This document shows positions 17,776 to 26,206 of a stretch of DNA of 64,000 nucleotides, piece after piece; the first letter of the stretch is position 1, and each line of letters opens with the position of its first letter. The notes beneath the pieces are model-generated. The model was not told the origin of the DNA, searched no databases, and saw only the letters and a program-made list of their open reading frames with translations. Source of the DNA: Streptomyces sp. NBC_00539 (lineage in GTDB: Bacteria > Actinomycetota > Actinomycetes > Streptomycetales > Streptomycetaceae). A program made the translations under genes and the position numbers. The stretch is taken from contig NZ_CP107811.1 in assembly GCF_036346105.1 (NCBI RefSeq), positions 496,001 through 560,000 of the forward strand, given 5' to 3'.

Positions 17776-18485
17776 CGCCCGCCGTCCCCTTCGTCACCGG
17801 CGGCGGGGGAACCGAGTTGGTAGCCGAAGCCTCGGACGGTGCGCACGAGCGCGGAGCGGCCCGTCTTGGCGCGGATTCCGGCGACGTGGACGTCCAGCGA
17901 GCGTGAGGCGCCGAGGAAGGCGTCCCCCCAGATCCGGTCGAGGATCTCCTCGCGGGAGTGCACTTCGGCCGGGCGGGCGGCCAGGAAGGCCAAAACGTCG
18001 AACTCCCGGCGGGTGAGCCTGATGTGGCGGCCTGCCACCGTGACCGTGCGGCCCGCCAGGTCGACCTCGACGTCTCCGGTGCGCACCGGCCGGCCGCCTG
18101 CGCCGGAAGGAGCCGCAGAACGGCCCGAGGGGGAACCCGTCCTGCGGCGCACGGTGTCTATGCGGGCGATCAACTCGGCCATCCGGAACGGCTTGACGAC
18201 GTAGTCGTCGGCGCCGGCCCGCAGCCCTTGCACGATGTCGCGCTCGTCGCAACGCGCGGTCACGACGATCAACGGCGCGTCGCAGACGGTTCGCAGGCGC
18301 CGCAGGAGCTCCAGGCCGTCCAGGTCGGGCAGGCCGAGGTCGAGCAGGACGAAGTCGGCTTCGTGTACGTACCGCAGCGCGTCCAGGGCCCGGGCCGCCC
18401 GGCGGACCGTGTGCCCCCGCTGGGCGAGTGCGGTGCCGAGGGCCTGGGCCATGCGGTCGTCGTCCTCGACGAGAAGGGCGTGCAC
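17772..18485 (-). CDS. OmpR-family response regulator
   Basis: 237 residues from GTG 18485, with GGAGG seven bases upstream. The receiver has the acidic pocket EDDD (7-10), phosphoacceptor Asp49 (LLDLGLPD), Thr in VVTARCDE and Lys in DDYVVKPF. A short linker leads to a winged-helix DNA-binding domain (RLTRREFDVLAFLAARPAEVHSREEILDRIWG, then RSLDVHVAGIRAKTG and RTVRGFGYQL). It would be phosphorylated by the adjoining kinase and probably controls the divergent or neighbouring transport genes, most plausibly the MHS transporter immediately upstream. Confidence 0.9.
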   Translation of the reverse strand: MHALLVEDDDRMAQALGTALAQRGHTVRRAARALDALRYVHEADFVLLDLGLPDLDGLELLRRLRTVCDAPLIVVTARCDERDIVQGLRAGADDYVVKPFRMAELIARIDTVRRRTGSPSGRSAAPSGAGGRPVRTGDVEVDLAGRTVTVAGRHIRLTRREFDVLAFLAARPAEVHSREEILDRIWGDAFLGASRSLDVHVAGIRAKTGRSALVRTVRGFGYQLGSPAAGDEGDGGR

Positions 18486-18556
18486 CGGCAGTCCTCCTCG
18501 TCGCGCACGGACCGGGGGTCGAGCCCGCGCCCGACCGGTTGAACCGGTGCAGCAGC

Positions 18557-19915
18557 TTACGTGAGCTGCCGCACCCGGCCGTCGGCCTCCACCTCCGCGC
18601 GGCTGAGCGCGGCGTTGCGGGTGTCGGGCATCAGGACGTAGGTGACGAGGGAGACGAGCGCACAGCCGGAGACGTACCAGAAGAACATCTTCTCGTGGCC
18701 ACTGTCCTTGAACCACAGCGCCACGTACTCGGCCGTGCCGCCGAAGAGGGCGTTGGCGATCGCGTAGGGCAGTGCCACGCCCAGGGCGCGCACCCGGGTC
18801 GGGAACAGCTCCGCCTTCACGGCCGCGTTGATGGAGGTGTAGCCGGTGACGATGACCAGGGCCAGCAGGGACAGCCCGAGCGCGGACCAGTACGAGGACG
18901 CGGACCCGAGGGCGGTCATGATCGGGTACGTGCCGACGGTGCAGCCCACGGCGAACGTGATCAGCAGCGGGCGGCGGCCGATCCGGTCGGACAGCATCCC
19001 GGCGAAGGGCTGGAGCACGGCGAAGAGGGCCAGGGCGGTGAAGCTGACCAGGGTGGCGGTCGTCTTCTCCATGCCGGCGCTGCCGACCAGGTACTTGGTC
19101 AGGTAGGTGGTGTACGTGTAGTAGGCCACGGTTCCGCCGAGCGTGAGCGCCATGACCAGGCCGGCCTGCCGTTTGTACTGCCACAGGGCCTTGAGCGTGC
19201 CGCGTGCGCTGTCGTCGTGTCCGTCCGCGCCCGCCGACTCCTCCCGGAAGGCGTCGGTTTCCTGGAGCCTCCGGCGCAGCCAGAAGACGACCACCGCGAA
19301 CAGGGCTCCGAAGACGAACGGGACGCGCCAGCCCCAGTCGTGGAGCTGGGCGGTGGTGAGCGTGTGCTGGAGGGTGATGAGGATGCCGAGGCCCAGGAGC
19401 TGGCCGCAGGTCATCGACACGTACTGGAAGGAGGAGCCGAGGCCCCGCCGGTCGCGCGCCGACGCCTCGGTGAGGTACGTGGCGCTGGCCGCGTACTCCC
19501 CGCCGATGCTCATCCCCTGCAACAGGCGGGCGAGGAGCAGGACGAGGGCGCCCGCGTAGCCGGCCTGCCCGTACGTCGGGGCGACGGCGATGAGCAGGGC
19601 GGCCCCGGACATCATGGCGACGGTGAGGGTGAGCGCGCTCTTGCGACCGTGCCGGTCGGCGGCACGGCCGAGGATCCAGCCGCCGACGGGGCGCATCAGG
19701 AAGCCGACCGCGAAGATCCCCGCCGTGTTCATCAGCTGGGTGGTCGGGTTGTCGCCGGGGAAGAACGAGTCGGCGAAGTAGATGGCGAAGCTGGCGTAGA
19801 CGAACCAGTCGTACCACTCCACGAGGTTGCCGAGGGACCCGCCGACGAGAGCGAGGCGGCGCTTCTTGCGGACGTCCCCGGGCGGCGCCGGGGGCAGGAC
19901 GGCGGACGAAGACAT
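18557..19915 (-). CDS. MHS-family MFS transporter (citrate/alpha-ketoglutarate permease type)
   Basis: 452 residues from ATG 19915, with GGAG six bases upstream. Twelve membrane segments and MHS motifs are seen: GGSLGNLVEWYDWFVYASFAIYFADSFFP at the first helix, FLMRPVGGWILGRAADRHGR in loop 2-3, and LLQGMSIGGEYAASATYLTEAS. It belongs to the KgtP/CitA branch, so a dicarboxylate or tricarboxylate is likely, co-transported with protons. It lies 71 bases upstream of the response-regulator start on the same strand and may be co-transcribed with it. A different MHS transporter sits at 8.4-10.1 kb. Confidence 0.86.
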   Translation of the reverse strand: MSSSAVLPPAPPGDVRKKRRLALVGGSLGNLVEWYDWFVYASFAIYFADSFFPGDNPTTQLMNTAGIFAVGFLMRPVGGWILGRAADRHGRKSALTLTVAMMSGAALLIAVAPTYGQAGYAGALVLLLARLLQGMSIGGEYAASATYLTEASARDRRGLGSSFQYVSMTCGQLLGLGILITLQHTLTTAQLHDWGWRVPFVFGALFAVVVFWLRRRLQETDAFREESAGADGHDDSARGTLKALWQYKRQAGLVMALTLGGTVAYYTYTTYLTKYLVGSAGMEKTTATLVSFTALALFAVLQPFAGMLSDRIGRRPLLITFAVGCTVGTYPIMTALGSASSYWSALGLSLLALVIVTGYTSINAAVKAELFPTRVRALGVALPYAIANALFGGTAEYVALWFKDSGHEKMFFWYVSGCALVSLVTYVLMPDTRNAALSRAEVEADGRVRQLT

Positions 19916-20114
19916 GGCGGCTCCAGACGGAAGTCCCCGAGGGGAGAAGGCGAAGGAGAACGACCCCGACGGTGGGGAAGTGACCAGAGCATGCGTCGGC
20001 CGGTGCACGGGGACAAGCGACGGCGCGCAGATCTAACGTCCCGCTAAGAAAGGCCCCGCGGCGGGCGGTCCGCCCGGCGGCCGGGGCCGGCAACGCTGTC
20101 CGTACACTCGCCTG

Positions 20115-20339
20115 ATGACTCAGATGCGGTGCACTTTCTGCGGTGCCGACGACCTCGAACCGGGGTTCGCCGAGGACGCCGGGCAGTCCGCTCCCGGGTA
20201 CACCCGGTGGATCGCGGGGCCACTGGAACGGGGGCTGTTCGGCGGGGCGAAGCTGATGGGCCGCCCTCGCCGCCAGATCGACGCCTGGCGTTGCCGCAAG
20301 TGCGGCCACCTGGAGCTGTTCGCGACGAACCCCTGCTGA
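20115..20339 (+). CDS. Small zinc-ribbon protein
   Basis: 74 residues. Two CxxC knuckles (MRCTFCGADD near the start and WRCRKCGHLE near the end) should bind one zinc ion. Between them is a basic/aromatic stretch (GYTRWIAGPLERGLFGGAKLMGRPRRQID). This layout is frequent in small conserved streptomycete proteins of unknown role. It converges on the MFS exporter with four bases between stops. Confidence 0.7.
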   Translation: MTQMRCTFCGADDLEPGFAEDAGQSAPGYTRWIAGPLERGLFGGAKLMGRPRRQIDAWRCRKCGHLELFATNPC

Positions 20340-20343
20340 GCCG

Positions 20344-21591
20344 TCACGCCGCCACGGGGTCGGGCACCTGCGGGGCCCGCCGCCGTACCGCCCATATGCT
20401 CGGGGCGAGGAGGAGGACGACGGTGGCCAGCGTCATCACGGCGGCGCTGGCGAGGAGGACGGACGTCGGCCCGAGGGAGGTGGCCGTGGCGCCCACGGCG
20501 AGGTAGCCGAGCGGTACGGCCATGAGTTCACCGGTCGAGCTGAGCGCACTCACCCGGCCCAGCACCTGCGGGGGCAACTGCTCCTGCAGGGCGGTGTGCC
20601 AGCAGACGACGGCGACGTCGAGGGCGGCGCCGGCCAGCGCCACGCCGGCCGCGAGGACGACGAGCGGGGCATCGGCGGCGAGGGCGAGCAGCGGGAGTGC
20701 CAGCGGCAGGTTCGCGCAGACGCACGCGACCATGATCCGGGAGGGTTTCCACTTGAGGGATATGAACCCTCCGCCGAACAGGCCGACGGCGAAGGCTCCC
20801 TGGACGGTCCCCCACGTGGCCGCGCCCAGATCCCGGTCATGGGTCACCACGGGCCCCAGGAGCTGGTAGCCGCCGAGCCACAGTGCGACGACGACGGTTC
20901 CGGAGAGGACGTACGACCAGAGCCAGGGCCGGCCCGAGAATTCGCTCCATCCTTGCCTGAAATCCCGTAGAACCGAGGTTTGCCGCTTTTCCGGTGCGGA
21001 AATGGCGAGGCGGCTCACCAGAGCCGCCGCGATGGCGAAACTGGCGGCGTCCCAGGCCAATGTCCATTCCGGTCCCACCAGGGCGACGAGCAGGCCGCCG
21101 AGCGCCGGCGCGACGATTTTCACCGCATTGACCGGAAGCCGCATGAGGGCGTTCGCTTCCTGGACCTCACCCGCTCCGACGAGGTCGGGGAGAAGACTGT
21201 TCATCGCGGGCTGCGTGAGCGCCGAGGCGCCGCCGGCGAGGGCGGCGAACACGGCGACCCGTGTCACATCGGCCGTTCCCGAAGCCACGAGCAGGGCAAT
21301 TCCCGCCTGCGTGAGGGCCGGCAGGAGGTTTCCGAACACGATGACGCGCCGCTTCGACAACCGGTCGGCGATCACGCCTCCCAGGAGCAGCATGATCAGC
21401 TGTGGAACGGTATTGCCGGCCAGCACGATCGCGAGCGAAGCCGGCCGGCCGTCGAACCCGAGCACCGCGAAAGCCAATGCGACGGGCGCCATGGCCGAGC
21501 CGCTCACCGAGATGATCCGCGCCAGGACGAATAAACGGAACGGCTTGTGCCGCAGTACGGAGAAGGAAGATCGGAAAGCCACCCGGCGCAC
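20344..21591 (-). CDS. MFS exporter of the DHA3 (enterobactin/macrolide) type, with TTA codon
   Basis: 415 residues, with about 12 membrane segments. DHA3 features are FRLFVLARIISVSGSAMAPVALAFAVL in helix 1 and LGGVIADRLSKRRVIVFGNL in loop 2-3. It probably expels a small hydrophobic compound or siderophore. Leu in the early FRLFVLA is a TTA codon (complement of 21532-21534), so full expression needs bldA tRNA. Parts of the gene (around 20940-21010 and 21480-21590) are less GC-rich than neighbours, hinting at acquisition by transfer. The opening RRVAFRSSFSVLRHKPF is typical for the family, so I keep the start at 21591. Confidence 0.83.
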   Translation of the reverse strand: MRRVAFRSSFSVLRHKPFRLFVLARIISVSGSAMAPVALAFAVLGFDGRPASLAIVLAGNTVPQLIMLLLGGVIADRLSKRRVIVFGNLLPALTQAGIALLVASGTADVTRVAVFAALAGGASALTQPAMNSLLPDLVGAGEVQEANALMRLPVNAVKIVAPALGGLLVALVGPEWTLAWDAASFAIAAALVSRLAISAPEKRQTSVLRDFRQGWSEFSGRPWLWSYVLSGTVVVALWLGGYQLLGPVVTHDRDLGAATWGTVQGAFAVGLFGGGFISLKWKPSRIMVACVCANLPLALPLLALAADAPLVVLAAGVALAGAALDVAVVCWHTALQEQLPPQVLGRVSALSSTGELMAVPLGYLAVGATATSLGPTSVLLASAAVMTLATVVLLLAPSIWAVRRRAPQVPDPVAA

Positions 21592-21696
21592 AGTACAACC
21601 CGTGGTGCACGCCGCCGCACGGGGGTGGACGGCACAGAACAGGGCCGATTACCACGCCGTGTGCCACCTCGGACGACGCCGGACGTCCTCGGAAGG

Positions 21697-22215
21697 TCAC
21701 CGGTCCAGCGGACGTCGGTAGCGGAGCTCGGTGAGCGCGACGTCGCCGTAGTCGTCCTCCTGGGTCGCGCCGTCGGGCCGGTAGCCGGCACGTTCGTAGA
21801 AACCCCTGGCCTGACGGTTGTCATCGAGGACCCACAGGGCCAGGGCCTCGAACCGCTGCGCCGCCATACGCGCGTGGACCACACCGAGCAGGGCGCGGCC
21901 GACTCCCCTGCCGATGCGGTCGGGCCGGACGTAGAGGGCGTAGACCTCCCCGGTCCGGGCCTCGGCGGACCCCCGGTACGGACCGGAGCTGATCCAGCCC
22001 ACGAGCGCGCCGTCGGCGTCGAGGGCGACGAGTTCCGTCGACTTCCGCAGCGGATCGGCGAACCACGCCCGGCGCCGTCGCGCATCGCCCTCGACCGTCA
22101 TCGCGTCCAGGTACCCCTGGGGGACGATCCCGGCGTACGCGGACTGCCAGCCCCTCACGCGGACCGCCGAGACGGCGTCGACGTCGGCTTCCCGCATCTC
22201 CCGAACCTCAACCAT
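21697..22215 (-). CDS. GNAT-family N-acetyltransferase
   Basis: 172 residues from ATG 22215 (GTG 22218 possible). The acetyl-CoA loop is VRPDRIGRGVGRALLG (motif A, R-x-x-G-x-G/A), preceded by TGEVYALYV and followed by FEALALWVLDDNRQARGFYERAGYRPDG (motif B). This is the standard GNAT layout. The acceptor is unknown. It is divergent from the rodlin gene. Confidence 0.85.
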   Translation of the reverse strand: MVEVREMREADVDAVSAVRVRGWQSAYAGIVPQGYLDAMTVEGDARRRRAWFADPLRKSTELVALDADGALVGWISSGPYRGSAEARTGEVYALYVRPDRIGRGVGRALLGVVHARMAAQRFEALALWVLDDNRQARGFYERAGYRPDGATQEDDYGDVALTELRYRRPLDR

Positions 22216-22380
22216 CACATCACCCTAAGCCGGTGCCCGTGCCGGGCCGAACTCCTTTTGCGGAGCCGGTGCACGCGCGATCGGGTGACATGCCGCCACA
22301 TCGGCGGGCACTCCCGCGTTAGGCAGGGCGACTTCCCCGCCAGGGGGCACTTTTCCGCTCAAGCTAAGGAACGCGCGAGA

Positions 22381-22794
22381 ATGCTGAAGAACATGATGAT
22401 CACCGCAGCAGCCACCGCCGCCGCGATCGGCGCGGGCGCTGCCGTCGCCGCCCCGGCCATGGCCATCGGCAACGACAACGGGGTCAACACCGTCAACGGC
22501 AACGGCGCCGCGCAGATCTACGGCAACCAGAAGACCGAGGGCGCCATGAGCCCGCAGCTGAGCCTGGTCCAGGGCACGCTGAACAAGCCCTGCATCGGCC
22601 TGCCGGCCAAGGTCAACGCCCAGTCCCTGGTGGCGGTCATCGCCAACATCGGTGTCCAGGACATCAACGTCCTGTCCAACCCGCAGAACCAGCAGTGCAC
22701 CGAGAACTCCACCCAGGCCAAGGGCGACGAGTCGCTGTCGCACATCCTGGACAACATCCCCGTCCTGTCCGGGAACCTGTCCGCCAACAGCTGA
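22381..22794 (+). CDS. rdlA: Rodlin (RdlA/RdlB-type) surface protein
   Basis: 137 residues. A signal peptide (MLKNMMITAAATAAAIGAGAAVAAPAMA) leads to a mature part starting near IGNDNG. The family core is clear: SPQLSLVQGTLNKPC, then VQDINVLSNPQNQQC and ENSTQAKGD. Rodlins assemble with chaplins into the paired-rod layer on aerial hyphae and spores of Streptomyces. They are usually encoded as two adjacent divergent copies; only one is here. The start ATG 22381 has AAGGAA ten bases upstream. A strong terminator follows about 120 bases downstream. Confidence 0.9.
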   Translation: MLKNMMITAAATAAAIGAGAAVAAPAMAIGNDNGVNTVNGNGAAQIYGNQKTEGAMSPQLSLVQGTLNKPCIGLPAKVNAQSLVAVIANIGVQDINVLSNPQNQQCTENSTQAKGDESLSHILDNIPVLSGNLSANS

Positions 22795-22915
22795 CCTGCC
22801 CCTGGCACCGGCGAGCGGGCCGGCCGTGGGCGTCCGCACGAACACCACGACCGGCCCGGCCAGCCAACTGCTGCGCCCACCGGCCCGGCGCGCAGTCGGC
22901 ACGCGCGGCGAACCG

Positions 22916-22941
22916 CCCCGGCCTCCGCGAGGAGGCCGGGG
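22916..22941 (+). terminator. Rho-independent-type hairpin downstream of rodlin
   Basis: Arms 22916-22926 and 22931-22941 pair perfectly (11 bp) around the stable tetraloop GCGA, followed by a short pyrimidine run. It lies between the rodlin and a GNAT gene on the same strand. Confidence 0.75.
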
Positions 22942-23000
22942 CTTCTGCCTGGCCGCGCGGCGGGGTGGTGGCCGTCGCCGCACTTCGGCATGATGCTCTG

Positions 23001-23606
23001 ATGATCGCTCCGATAGCCCCCGTGGTTCCGGCCGGCCGGATGAGTGGCGGCGGGCAGCCCTCCTTCCGCCTCGCGAGTGGCTTCGTGTTGCGTCCGTGGC
23101 GGCCCGCCGACGCCGACGTCCTCGTGGCCTCCTGCCGCGACCCCGAGGTCCGGCAGTGGAACCGGCCCGTGGACCTCACGCCGGACGCGGCGGTCGGGAA
23201 GATCGCGCGCTGGCGACAGGGCTGGCAGGCCGAAGAAGCCGCGATCTGGGCGGTCTGCCGCTCCGAGGAGGGCCGGCCCGTGGGGCTGATCGGGCTGGCC
23301 GACATGGATCTGCGGGCCGGCGGCGCCGAGTTCCTGTACTGGCTGCTGCCGGACGGGCGGGGACACGGGGTCATGGTCGACGCGACGGTCCGGATCAGCC
23401 GCTGGGCCGTGGACGAACTGGGCCTGCACCGCCTGCGGATCACGCATTCCGTTGCCAACCCGGCGTCGTGCAGGGTCGCGACGAGGGCGGGTTTCCCGTT
23501 GGAGGGCGTGATGCGCAGCGCCCTGCTCCACGCCGACGGGTGGCACGACGAGCACCTTCGCGCACGCGTCCAGGGCGATCCCTGGCCGTCCGACGACACC
23601 CGATGA
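23001..23606 (+). CDS. GNAT-family (RimJ/RimL-type) N-acetyltransferase
   Basis: 201 residues. GFVLRPWRPADADVLVASCRDPEVRQWN is the usual opening of RimJ/RimL-type enzymes. The CoA loop is LLPDGRGHGVMVDATVRISRWAVDELGLHRLRITHSVANPASCRVATRAGFPLEGVMRSAL. The role could be acetylation of a protein N-terminus, antibiotic or polyamine; it cannot be chosen from sequence. ATG 23001 gives the longest plausible protein; ATG 23040 is also possible. Confidence 0.85.
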   Translation: MIAPIAPVVPAGRMSGGGQPSFRLASGFVLRPWRPADADVLVASCRDPEVRQWNRPVDLTPDAAVGKIARWRQGWQAEEAAIWAVCRSEEGRPVGLIGLADMDLRAGGAEFLYWLLPDGRGHGVMVDATVRISRWAVDELGLHRLRITHSVANPASCRVATRAGFPLEGVMRSALLHADGWHDEHLRARVQGDPWPSDDTR

Positions 23607-23614
23607 CCTGAGGT

Positions 23615-24187
23615 GTGGTGCAGATGCCGCTTCCCGCCGCCCTCGTCTGCGCCGTCCTGCGCCTCCTGGACGACCTCGGGGTCTCGGCCGCCCCTCATCC
23701 CGGCGGCACCCTCGGCGCGCACCTGCAACGGGTCCAGCAGCAGCTGGAACACTGGCGGGCCCGGCCCGCGCTGCAACTCGCCGGGCTGTGCCACGCGTTC
23801 TACGGCACGGACGGGTTCGCCACCGCTGCGCTGCCCCTCGCGGAGCGCTCCCGGCTCACGGCACTGATCGGCGCCGAGGCCGAGTCCGTCGTGTACCTCT
23901 ACGCGAGCTGTGACCGCGGCTTCTCCTACCCGGCGCTCGCCGACGCCGACGCGGCGTTCCGGGACCGGTTCACCGGCCGCACCTTCGTCCCCACGCTCCG
24001 CCTGCGCCGGGACTTCGCGGAGCTCTCGGCCGCCAACGAGCTGGACATCGCCCGTGTCGACGCGGGCTTCCGCGAGAGGTCGGGCGCCGACCTCCTGGCC
24101 TTCTTCACCCGGCTCCGTCCGCTGCTCGGCCCGCAGGCGTGGCAGGACTGCACGGCCGTACTCGGTCCGCCGCAGGACCGCCGCTGA
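23615..24187 (+). CDS. DUF6817-like protein
   Basis: 190 residues. It has HPGGTLGAHLQRVQQQLEHW near the N-terminus and LQLAGLCHAFYGTDGF, with paired His residues reminiscent of an HD-like metal site. Then comes AESVVYLYASCDRG and a helical C-terminus. I recognise this only as a conserved actinobacterial family of unknown function, tentatively DUF6817. It follows the GNAT gene by eight bases and is probably co-transcribed. ATG 23624 is an alternative start. Confidence 0.6.
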   Translation: MVQMPLPAALVCAVLRLLDDLGVSAAPHPGGTLGAHLQRVQQQLEHWRARPALQLAGLCHAFYGTDGFATAALPLAERSRLTALIGAEAESVVYLYASCDRGFSYPALADADAAFRDRFTGRTFVPTLRLRRDFAELSAANELDIARVDAGFRERSGADLLAFFTRLRPLLGPQAWQDCTAVLGPPQDRR

Positions 24188-24200
24188 GAGGAACCTGCGA

Positions 24201-24692
24201 TCAGGCCGGATGGCCCGGCTCGAAGTCCTTCACGTCGCTGAACCGCAGCAGCGCGGGCGCTCCCTGGACCGGCGGGGACTGCTCGGTCGGGGCCAGGAGG
24301 AAACCGACGTGGTCACCGCCCGGGACGCGCTCCTCGATCCGCCCGACGAACCACGCGCAGGCTTCCGCGAGCACCGGGGTGCCGGCCTCGCTCGGGCGCC
24401 AGGAGACCCGCTCGAATTTGTCCACGCGGTCGCCGGTCTCACTGCCGAACCACCTGGCCAGCTCGCGCTGCTCGCGCCGCAGGACGTGCACGGTGAGGTG
24501 GGTGGCCCGGCGGGCGACACCGAAGGTGTGGTTGGCCTTGGACAGCCACACCATGTAGCGCGCGGGGTCGATCGAGCACTGCGAGGCGAAGCCGACGAGG
24601 CAGCCCGCCTGCTCTTCGTCCGCCGCGGTCGTGACCACGTACATGGGGCCGTCGATCACGTCGGTGAACGGATCCAGGTCCAGCTCCGCCAT
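24201..24692 (-). CDS. Flavin reductase (DIM6/NTAB family) or FMN-binding protein
   Basis: 163 residues. Typical features are DPFTDVIDGPMYVVTTAADEEQAGCLVGFASQCSIDPARYMVWLSKANHTF (FMN-binding N-terminal barrel) and the later LRREQRELARWFGSETGDRVDKFERVSW. These enzymes reduce FMN or FAD with NAD(P)H for a partner monooxygenase, or just bind flavin. No oxygenase is adjacent. It converges with the DUF6817-like gene across 13 bases. Confidence 0.78.
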   Translation of the reverse strand: MAELDLDPFTDVIDGPMYVVTTAADEEQAGCLVGFASQCSIDPARYMVWLSKANHTFGVARRATHLTVHVLRREQRELARWFGSETGDRVDKFERVSWRPSEAGTPVLAEACAWFVGRIEERVPGGDHVGFLLAPTEQSPPVQGAPALLRFSDVKDFEPGHPA

Positions 24693-25062
24693 TCGCAGCT
24701 CCTCAGGTCGTCGCGCCCGGCTCGGCCCGAGCCCGGCATGCGGCGGCTACCCAGCGCGCGGGCGTCCAACCGCCGGGCGCTCCCTCCAACAGGTGGAGCG
24801 GCTCGCCCGTCGGTGACATTGGGCCGAACGGCGGCATGTCGCCCTTCCCGCTGCGGCGGTCACGGGGCCCCGTGCGGCCACGGACACCCGTGGCCCGGGA
24901 CTTCGGCAGCCGGGTCCGCGCACGGCAGTTCGGGCTCGCGCAACCGGATCGGCGCCCACCCCCGTGGCCCGCTCGCCCATCCGACGCAGGGCGTGTTTCC
25001 GGGGCAGCGGCAGGGGTGATTTCTGATGAGCACACCAACCCCTCCCTACTCAAGGAGTAGCC
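24693..25062. promoter_or_regulatory. Intergenic region of about 370 bp before a small secreted peptide
   Basis: No gene supported by codon pattern is visible; the reading frames here lack start signals and family resemblance. It must contain the promoters of the leftward flavin reductase and the rightward secreted peptide. The final 50 bases are less GC-rich and end in AAGGAG. I see no clear repeat. Confidence 0.35.
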
Positions 25063-25266
25063 ATGCGCATTCGCGCCGCAGTCACCACCGTCGCCCTCGC
25101 CGCCACCATGGTCCTCGGGGGCGCCGCCACAGCGCTCGCCCACGGAGACGACGACCACAACGGCGGTTCGGCGCACCACGGCGCCTGCTACCTGGCGGGC
25201 GGCGTCAACCACGGCAACCCGGGCTTCGCGGGCGGCTGCGAGTGGGCGGGCATCGACTGGCGCTGA
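25063..25266 (+). CDS. Small secreted His-rich protein
   Basis: 67 residues. AAGGAG lies six bases before the ATG. A clear signal peptide (MRIRAAVTTVALAATMVLGGAATALA) leaves a mature part of about 41 residues that begins HGDDDHNGG and contains several more His, two Cys and an aromatic end (CEWAGIDWR). The opening resembles a metal-binding tail. The ZIP metal transporter converges on it, which may or may not be meaningful. I do not recognise the family. Confidence 0.72.
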   Translation: MRIRAAVTTVALAATMVLGGAATALAHGDDDHNGGSAHHGACYLAGGVNHGNPGFAGGCEWAGIDWR

Positions 25267-25280
25267 CGGTCCGAGCACGT

Positions 25281-25310
25281 GCGTGGCCCGGAGTCCGCTC
25301 CGGGCCACGC
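25281..25310. terminator. Perfect 13-bp hairpin between secreted peptide and ZIP transporter
   Basis: Arms 25281-25293 and 25298-25310 pair perfectly around TCCG. It is placed between convergent stops and is likely a bidirectional terminator. Confidence 0.75.
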
Positions 25311-25369
25311 CCTCGTCCGCACCGGAGCCCGGTCGGGCCGTTCGGCCGCGCGCGGCCCTCGGACGGCCG

Positions 25370-26119
25370 TCAGGCGTGGGACACGACGAAGGCGATCAGG
25401 AACCCCAGCACCGTGGTGAGCCCGGTGAGGAGGTGCGCCTGCTCGAACGCCTCAGGGATCATGGTGTCCGCGATCATGGCGAGGATGGCCCCTGCGGCCA
25501 CCGCGGTGATCGCCGCCAAGACGCTCGGGGACGCACCGCCGAGGAGCGTGTATCCGGCCAGTGCCGCGAGGCCGGAGATCACCGTGATGACCGCCCACAG
25601 CGTGAAGACGTAGGTCCGGCTGCGTCCCGCCCGCTTCATGCCGGCCGCGCTGGCCATGCCTTCGGGGACGTTGCTGATGAAGACGGCCGCGACCGTGGCC
25701 AGCCCCACGCTGCCTCCGCCGAGCAGGCTGGTGCCGATCACCACCGACTCCGGGATGCCGTCGAGCAGCGCGCCCAGGGCGATCGCATTGCCCGAGCCCG
25801 GCTGTTCCTCCTCCGACGGCTGGCGGCCGCCCGACCGTTTGCGGTGCCGGGCTCCGTGCCGGGCGAGCAGCACGTTGGCCAGGGAGTATGCGGCCGCACC
25901 CGCCACGGCCCCGCAGGCCGTGGGCACGACGCCGCCCTGTTCGTACGCCTCGGCCATCAAGTCGAAGGACACGGCGGAAATCAGTACCCCGCTGCCGAAG
26001 GCCATGATCAGCGCGATCCACTGGGCGGGGACCCGGAACAGTGATCCCACCGCCGCGCCCACCAGCAGTGCGGCTCCGGCGAACAGTCCCCATCCTCCTG
26101 CGACCAGCGCTCCCGCCAT
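25370..26119 (-). CDS. ZIP-family divalent metal transporter
   Basis: 249 residues with about eight membrane segments. Metal-path motifs of helices IV and V are present: IALGALLDGIPESVVIG (Asp replaces the first His of HxxPE-like sites) and AVFISNVPEGMASAAGM. A cytoplasmic loop with His and charged residues (RHGARHRKRSGGRQPSEEEQ) separates helices III and IV. It would carry Zn2+ or a related ion into the cytosol. It lies 88 bases downstream of the DUF4230 gene on the same strand. Confidence 0.83.
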   Translation of the reverse strand: MAGALVAGGWGLFAGAALLVGAAVGSLFRVPAQWIALIMAFGSGVLISAVSFDLMAEAYEQGGVVPTACGAVAGAAAYSLANVLLARHGARHRKRSGGRQPSEEEQPGSGNAIALGALLDGIPESVVIGTSLLGGGSVGLATVAAVFISNVPEGMASAAGMKRAGRSRTYVFTLWAVITVISGLAALAGYTLLGGASPSVLAAITAVAAGAILAMIADTMIPEAFEQAHLLTGLTTVLGFLIAFVVSHA

Positions 26120-26206
26120 GACCCGTCCTTTCGCCCGTGTGCGTCACCGCCCCCCTGCCCAGGCGGGCCCGGTCCCACTCCGGACGGCGCCGCCCGAGAC
26201 CGCGGG

